Positions 59,354 to 64,000 of a stretch of DNA of 64,000 nucleotides are shown here, piece after piece. The number at the start of each line of letters is the position of its first letter. Positions within the stretch are counted from its first letter, which is position 1. This DNA comes from Collinsella sp. An268. GTDB taxonomy: Bacteria > Actinomycetota > Coriobacteriia > Coriobacteriales > Coriobacteriaceae. The position numbers and the translations under genes are program-made. The notes under the pieces were generated by a model that saw nothing but the letters and a program-made list of their open reading frames with translations, searched no databases and was not told where the DNA came from. The stretch lies in assembly GCF_002159765.1 (NCBI RefSeq), contig NZ_NFJH01000005.1:1-64000 (forward strand), given 5' to 3'.

Positions 59354-59386
59354 CGTTCCGTCGCTTCACGAAGGTCTACACAAGGA

Positions 59387-59420
59387 GAGGCCCTCGCCCC
59401 TGGGATGGGGCGAGGGCCTC
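59387..59420. terminator. Hairpin terminating phage remnant and 59441 gene
   Basis: GAGGCCCTCGCCCC (59387-59400) pairs perfectly with GGGGCGAGGGCCTC (59407-59420). It lies between the stops of two convergent genes and probably serves both. No T run is present on either strand. Confidence 0.5.
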
Positions 59421-59440
59421 CGTCGCTACCGCCTCCGTCG

Positions 59441-59758
59441 CTACCGCCTCCGGCGCGGGCCGTCGCTGAGCGTCGGGAAGTCGCGGTGCCTGGGGCCGTC
59501 CACGAGCACCTCGTACCACCACTCCCGGCTCCTCGGGCCGTCCGCCGCGAGGTCGTCTATCAGGCGGGTCTGGGCGACCTCGTCGAGCTCCGCGAACTCG
59601 TCGCGCATCGCGTTCTCGATGGCGGTGGAGCTCTCGATCATGTCGTGCAGGATATGCTTCTTCTCCTCGAGGGTGAAGCTCTCGGGCGAGATGTCCACGA
59701 GCTCCGCCATGAAGTAGGCGTGGTCCTCGGCGTCCTTGAGTGCCTTCCAGTCGGTCAT
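59441..59758 (-). CDS. Hypothetical acidic protein
   Basis: The protein has 105 residues from the ATG after AAAAGGAGCGCAAGC. It starts MTDWKALKDAEDHAYFMAEL and is mostly helical and acidic, ending in a basic RRRR. A 15-base tandem repeat (GCCTCCGTCGCTACC) overlaps its 3' end (59421-59450). No family is recognised; its location suggests phage origin. Confidence 0.55.
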   Translation of the reverse strand: MTDWKALKDAEDHAYFMAELVDISPESFTLEEKKHILHDMIESSTAIENAMRDEFAELDEVAQTRLIDDLAADGPRSREWWYEVLVDGPRHRDFPTLSDGPRRRR

Positions 59759-59855
59759 GCTTGCGCTCCTTTTCTCCTCCCCTGGGGCTCCAGGGCCCTC
59801 TGTGGCGGTACGAATTCCGGTACGAATAAACCCGAACGGAGCGCTTCCCAGTGTG

Positions 59856-59892
59856 ACGAAGGGTTCTGCCCGACTTGGACAAAACCCTTCGT
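59856..59892. repeat. Inverted repeat between phage debris and guaA
   Basis: ACGAAGGGTT (59856-59865) and AACCCTTCGT (59883-59892) are perfect inverse copies with a 17-base spacer. GGTACGAAT also occurs twice near 59808-59826. It could be an end of the integrated element or a weak terminator of guaA. Confidence 0.35.
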
Positions 59893-59951
59893 TGACCTGC
59901 TATTTTGTTACTTTTTGCTCAGAAGCATAGCGAACCGTTTTGAGGGGCGAA

Positions 59952-60935
59952 TTACTCCCATTCGATGGTGCCGATGGGCTTGGGCGTCAGATCCATCGCT
60001 ACGCGGCAGATGCCCGGCACCTCGACGAGAATGCGCTCGGTGATGCGCTTCATAAGGGCCCAATCGAGCTCCGGCACCGTTGCCGTCATCGCGTCGACCG
60101 TGTTGACGGCGCGGATGATGGCCGGCCACTCGTAGGCGCGCTTGCCGTCGCGCACGCCGGTGGCGCGCATGTCCGGCACCACCACGAAGTACTGCCAGAC
60201 CTTGCCGGCAAGACCCGCCTCGGCAAACTCCTCACGCAGGATGGCGTCGGCCTCGCGCAGGGCCTCCAGACGGTCACGCGTGATGGCGCCGAGGCAGCGC
60301 ACGCCCAGGCCGGGGCCCGGGAACGGCTGGCGCTCGACCATGGACTCGGGGAGCCCCAGCGCGCGGCCAACGACCCGCACCTCGTCCTTAAACAGGAGCT
60401 TTACGGGCTCGACGAGCTCGAACGTAAGGTCCTCGGGCAGACCGCCCACATTATGGTGCGCCTTTACGCCGTCGGACTCGAGGATGTCGGGGTAGATGGT
60501 GCCCTGAGCCAGGAAGTCCACCTCACCGGCGACCTTGCGGGCCTCCTCCTCAAACACGCGGATGAATTCGGCGCCGATGATCTTGCGCTTGCGCTCCGGC
60601 TCGGCCACACCCGCCAGCAGGTCGAGGAAGCGGTCGGTCGCGTCCACGTAGACGAGGTTCGCGTCCATCTGGTTGCGGAACACGTCGATGACCTGCTCGG
60701 ACTCACCCTTGCGCATGAGGCCGTGGTTCACGTGCACGCAGATGAGCTGACGCCCCACCGCGCGGATGAGCAGCGCCGCCACAACGCTCGAATCCACACC
60801 GCCCGAGAGCGCGAGCAGCACGTTCTTGTCACCGATCTGGGCGCGCAGGGCCTCGACCTGCTCGCCGATGAACGCTTGGGCGAGCTCGGGGGTGGTGATG
60901 CGGACCATGTCGTCGGGACGCTTGTTGGGATCCAT
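59952..60935 (-). CDS. guaA: GMP synthase, synthetase domain only
   Basis: The protein has 327 residues from the ATG after AACGAGGAGGCCCC. It converts XMP to GMP. The ATP pyrophosphatase loop is [20 protein letters not shown], followed by [39 protein letters not shown] and [19 protein letters not shown]. The dimer domain ends [19 protein letters not shown]. About 190 residues are missing at the N-terminus compared with the usual enzyme: the class I glutaminase domain with its Cys-His-Glu triad. It must use free ammonia or a separate glutaminase subunit. Confidence 0.95.
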   Translation of the reverse strand: MDPNKRPDDMVRITTPELAQAFIGEQVEALRAQIGDKNVLLALSGGVDSSVVAALLIRAVGRQLICVHVNHGLMRKGESEQVIDVFRNQMDANLVYVDATDRFLDLLAGVAEPERKRKIIGAEFIRVFEEEARKVAGEVDFLAQGTIYPDILESDGVKAHHNVGGLPEDLTFELVEPVKLLFKDEVRVVGRALGLPESMVERQPFPGPGLGVRCLGAITRDRLEALREADAILREEFAEAGLAGKVWQYFVVVPDMRATGVRDGKRAYEWPAIIRAVNTVDAMTATVPELDWALMKRITERILVEVPGICRVAMDLTPKPIGTIEWE

Positions 60936-61140
60936 GGGGCCTCCTCGTTGCGGGGGGTTCATACCTGCTGCCAGTATAGACGGCTGGTCGCTGGGGGCGC
61001 GACCCCGGCGACCCTTACCGGTAGCGCGCCCTCGGCGAACGTCCCGCTGGCGGGGCGCCCGGTGCATCCCGCCCGGCAGTCGCGGTCGCCGCGGGCGCCC
61101 CTATGGCCTACCATGGAAGCACCACCCGGAAAGGATGCCC

Positions 61141-61728
61141 ATGAACGCTCACGACACCGCATGCTCCCCCACCGCCCCCGCGCCCGTCGACGCGGTCCTC
61201 GCCCACAACCGCGCGTTTGCCGCTGCCGGCGCCGCGAGCCCGCGCCCCGCCACCGGCAGACCCGCGCGCGGCCTCGCCATCGTCACCTGCATGGACGCGC
61301 GCCTGACGCGCCTTCTGCCCGCCGCGCTCGGCCTTGCGGACGGCGACGCCGCCCTCATCCAGGTCGCCGGCGCCACTATCGTCGACCCGTACGGTGAGGC
61401 CATGCGCTCGCTGCTCGTCGCGGTGGGCGAGCTCGGCGTCCGACACATCATGGTGATCGGCCATACCGACTGCGGCACCTGCGGCATGCATGCCGACCAT
61501 CTCGCGCACGCCCTCGTCGAGGCGGGCGTGCCGGCCGAGCAGATCGCTCGCGAGCGAGCCGCCCATCCGGAGCTCGACCGGGTCCTCACCGGTTTTGCCA
61601 ATCTTGCCGACGAGGTGGCTTCAAGCGTCCGCACCATCCGCACCCATCCGCTCATGCCCGTGGGCGTGCACGTCACCGGCTATACCATCGACATCGAGAC
61701 AGGCGCGCTCACGCCGGTTGCGGCGTGA
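61141..61728 (+). CDS. Beta-class carbonic anhydrase
   Basis: The protein has 195 residues. The zinc site is visible: VTCMDARLTRLLP (Cys with the Asp-Arg dyad) and VIGHTDCGTCGM (His and Cys). QVAGATIVDPYGEAMRSLLV is the usual stretch between them. It interconverts carbon dioxide and bicarbonate in the cytoplasm. The ATG follows AAAGGATGCCC. It is upstream of the GH2 gene on the same strand with 80 bases between. Confidence 0.92.
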   Translation: MNAHDTACSPTAPAPVDAVLAHNRAFAAAGAASPRPATGRPARGLAIVTCMDARLTRLLPAALGLADGDAALIQVAGATIVDPYGEAMRSLLVAVGELGVRHIMVIGHTDCGTCGMHADHLAHALVEAGVPAEQIARERAAHPELDRVLTGFANLADEVASSVRTIRTHPLMPVGVHVTGYTIDIETGALTPVAA

Positions 61729-61808
61729 GGCTGAGCGAGCTGTAACCTAGGCGCCTGCCGGGGTACCATGGCAGCAGCGCTGTTCCCCACAAGACGAGGC
61801 GATTCCGT

Positions 61809-63896
61809 ATGCTCGATGTCAAACGCGCGCTCGCCGCCGCCCGCGCGCCAGAACGCACGCACACCCTCCCCCTCTCCACCCCCTGGGGCGATGCCCTCGC
61901 GGCGGCGGGAGATGATGCCGAGGTCCTGCCCGAGCATCCCCGCCCCACGCTCGAGCGCGCCTCCTACACCATGCTCAACGGCTGGTGGGACTATGCATTC
62001 GTCCCCACCGGACGGGCGGACGCCTCGCCCCTCGACCTCGCCGGCGCCCTCGCCCTCGTGAGCACGGCGGCGCCGCCGGCGACGTTTGCCGGGCGCATCC
62101 GCGTGCCCTTCTCGCCCGAGGCGCCGCTCTCGGGCGTGCGCCGCACCCTCACCCCCGGCGAGCTCCTCTGGTACCGCCGCCGCGTCAGCGCGCCGGCGCG
62201 CGGCGCCCACGACCGCATCATCCTGCACGTCGACGCCGTCGACTGGGTGGCGGCAATCCGCGTGAACGGCCGGCTCGCCGCCACGCACGCAGGCGGCTAT
62301 CTGCCCTTTGAGCTCGACGTGACCCCCTATCTCAACGACGGCACCGGCGCAGATGCCGACGGGACCTTCCTCATCGAGGTCTGCGTCTACGACCCCTCGG
62401 ACGCCGGCATGCAGCCGCGCGGCAAGCAGCGGCTCCACCCCGGCGGCATCTGGTACACGGCGCAGAGCGGCATCTGGCAGAGCGTCTGGCTCGAGGTGGT
62501 GCCCGCCGCGCATCTGACGGCGCTCTCCTGCCGGGGCGCGGCCGACGGCACGCTCGCCGTCGAGGCGCTGGCGCGCGTGGCGGAGCCCCTCGGTGCTGAC
62601 GCCGCCCTCGCGCTCGACCTCGCCGTGTTTGATGCGGAGGGGACCCGCGTGCTCGACGCGCGCCTCCCCTTTGATGCGCGCCCCGCCACGGCACCGGCGC
62701 CCTCGCTCGCCCAACTTGCCGCCGCCATGGGTGCACCCGCCCTCGGCACGGCGCCCGCACGACGCCTGCGCGCCACCCTCGCCCTCGATACACCCCGGCT
62801 CTGGTCGCCTGCCGAGCCGTATCTCTACCGCGTGGAGGCTGCGCTTATCGCCGGCGCCGCGCCCTGCACCGCCGACGGGGCCGCTAGCGCGCATGCCGCC
62901 GCCGAGCCCGACCGCGTGCGCAGCTACGCCGCCTTCCGCACCGTTCACGTGGAGCGCGACGGCGCGGGCACGCCGCGCTTCTTCCTCAACGGGAAGCCCC
63001 TTCTGCTCAAGGGGGTGCTCGACCAGGGCTACTGGCCGGACGGTCTCATGACGGCGCCTGCAGATGCCGCCCTCGTCCACGATATCGAGGCCGCGCGCGC
63101 ATCCGGCTTCAACCTGCTGCGCAAGCACCTCAAGGTCGAGCGTGCGCGCTGGTATTACCACTGCGACCGCATGGGCATGCTCGTCTGTCAGGACGCCGTG
63201 CAGGGCGGCAGCGCCTACAACCTCTGGCACACGAGCCGCAAGCCCACCGTCTTCAGCGCGACGTGGAGGCGCTATCGCGACGATATCCCCCACCACCGCG
63301 TGGCCCTCTCGTCAGACGATGCGCGCTACCAGCTCGAATGGACGGCAACGTGCGCCGACATGGTGCGCCATCTCGCCGGGCACCCCTCGATCGTCGCCTG
63401 GTCGCTCTTTAACGAGGGCATGGGCCAGTTCGACGCCTGCGCCGCGGCGGAGCTCGTCCACACGATCGACCCCACGCGCCCCCTCGATGCGGCGAGCGGC
63501 TGGTACGACCAGCACTGCGGCGACGTTTACTCGCATCACAACTACTTCCGCCCGCTCACCGCGCCGCGCGACCGGGGCCGCCTCAAGGGTTATGCGCGCG
63601 AGCGCGGCTTCCGCGCGTTTCTCCTCTCGGAGTTTGGCGGCTGGGCACAGCCCGTGGATGGCCACCGCTTCTCGGACGCGGTCTACGGCTACGGCGACTT
63701 TGCGTCCCCCGCCGCCTGGCGCGCCGCCGTCCGCGCATCGCTCGCCGAGGCCGAGGCGCTGGCGCCGCACGGGCTTGCCGGCTATGTCTACACGCAGCTC
63801 TCCGACGTGGAGGACGAGGCCAACGGCATCCTCACCTACGACCGCCGCGTCAACAAGCTCGCCACCCCAGACGACGCCGAGGGCGCGGGCGCCTGA
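61809..63896 (+). CDS. Glycoside hydrolase family 2 protein
   Basis: The protein has 695 residues without a signal peptide, so it is cytoplasmic. The N-terminal jelly-roll domain shows LNGWWDYAFVP and HVDAVDWVAAIRVNGRLAAT. A middle Ig-like domain is followed by the TIM barrel: catalytic acid/base Glu in AWSLFNEGMGQ, nucleophile Glu in FLLSEFGGWAQP. The SGFNLLRKHLKVERARWYYH stretch is typical of the family. It probably removes beta-galactosyl, glucuronyl or mannosyl residues; the sugar is not readable. The last 104 bases of the window show no gene. Confidence 0.9.
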   Translation: MLDVKRALAAARAPERTHTLPLSTPWGDALAAAGDDAEVLPEHPRPTLERASYTMLNGWWDYAFVPTGRADASPLDLAGALALVSTAAPPATFAGRIRVPFSPEAPLSGVRRTLTPGELLWYRRRVSAPARGAHDRIILHVDAVDWVAAIRVNGRLAATHAGGYLPFELDVTPYLNDGTGADADGTFLIEVCVYDPSDAGMQPRGKQRLHPGGIWYTAQSGIWQSVWLEVVPAAHLTALSCRGAADGTLAVEALARVAEPLGADAALALDLAVFDAEGTRVLDARLPFDARPATAPAPSLAQLAAAMGAPALGTAPARRLRATLALDTPRLWSPAEPYLYRVEAALIAGAAPCTADGAASAHAAAEPDRVRSYAAFRTVHVERDGAGTPRFFLNGKPLLLKGVLDQGYWPDGLMTAPADAALVHDIEAARASGFNLLRKHLKVERARWYYHCDRMGMLVCQDAVQGGSAYNLWHTSRKPTVFSATWRRYRDDIPHHRVALSSDDARYQLEWTATCADMVRHLAGHPSIVAWSLFNEGMGQFDACAAAELVHTIDPTRPLDAASGWYDQHCGDVYSHHNYFRPLTAPRDRGRLKGYARERGFRAFLLSEFGGWAQPVDGHRFSDAVYGYGDFASPAAWRAAVRASLAEAEALAPHGLAGYVYTQLSDVEDEANGILTYDRRVNKLATPDDAEGAGA

Positions 63897-64000
63897 GACC
63901 GTAGCACGCGCCGTGCGAACAGTGGCCATCGAGGTGCGCCTGCCGGGCGGTACGGAAGGTCGCAGGAACTGCGGTACAAAACGGAGCACATAACGGTGGC

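Overview
The window is chromosomal DNA of a GC-rich actinobacterium, most likely of class Coriobacteriia (Collinsella or a close relative). This is an inference from the base composition, the adenosylcobalamin-dependent ribonucleotide reductase, the many XRE regulators with membrane tails, and the anaerobe-type gene content. Housekeeping genes (nrdJ, yhbY, rsmJ, guaA, a PHP histidinol phosphatase, a tRNA-Gly, a carbonic anhydrase, a GH13 and a GH2 glycosidase) alternate with accessory blocks.

Layout. 1-12.5 kb: methyltransferase, nrdJ with a likely NrdR operator pair, membrane-anchored proteins, YhbY, PHP phosphatase, GH13 glucosidase, secreted nuclease lipoprotein, RsmJ and a PAP2 phosphatase. 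13.2-18.6 kb: a minus-strand antimicrobial-peptide-type module with response regulator, ABC ATPase, a 25-residue membrane peptide, ABC-2 permease, histidine kinase and FtsX-like permease. 18.7-26.1 kb: XRE and MerR regulators, tRNA-Gly, GrpB, and a YdbS/YdbT pair. 26.2-28.8 kb: a lower-GC island with a nucleotidyltransferase relic, an orphan HipB-like antitoxin and an intact hipBA pair, each preceded by three operators spaced exactly 39 bp. 28.8-34.4 kb: small conserved proteins, an arsenate reductase-ArsR fusion divergent from a DUF5714 gene, a TetR unit, UPF0178, MmcQ/YjbR and GyrI-like proteins. 34.8-36.1 kb: an AAA_14/DUF4143 ATPase behind paired palindromes.

36.2-39.8 kb: an ECF sigma factor (frameshifted at a homopolymer), a membrane protein and an ABC exporter in one translationally coupled operon. 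39.9-44.9 kb: a plus-strand lantibiotic-immunity-like module (ATPase, two permeases, YxeA-like protein, response regulator, kinase). 45-49.3 kb: a broken MNT nucleotidyltransferase, DUF6442 plus XRE, a lipoprotein, and a YtrA-type GntR/ABC operon flanked on both sides by related repeat-rich intergenic elements. 50-59.4 kb: a patchwork of prophage and surface-protein debris (portal with an amber stop, endolysin wall-binding repeats, 37-residue membrane protein, HigA and XRE stumps, nucleotidyltransferase pseudogene), interspersed with intact cargo: a TetR/methyltransferase pair sharing operators, a second XRE-zinc-ribbon regulator, and a large membrane-anchored transglutaminase-like protein. 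59.9-64 kb returns to core genes: a GMP synthase lacking its glutaminase domain, beta-carbonic anhydrase and a GH2 glycosidase.

The strongest non-obvious signals are regulatory geometry (39-bp triple operators at two hip modules, a 23-bp triple array at a small XRE gene, a 31-bp NrdR-box pair), the paired repeat elements around the GntR operon, and several single-base lesions. No CRISPR array, rRNA gene or complete insertion sequence was seen. All domain calls come from reading motifs by eye.
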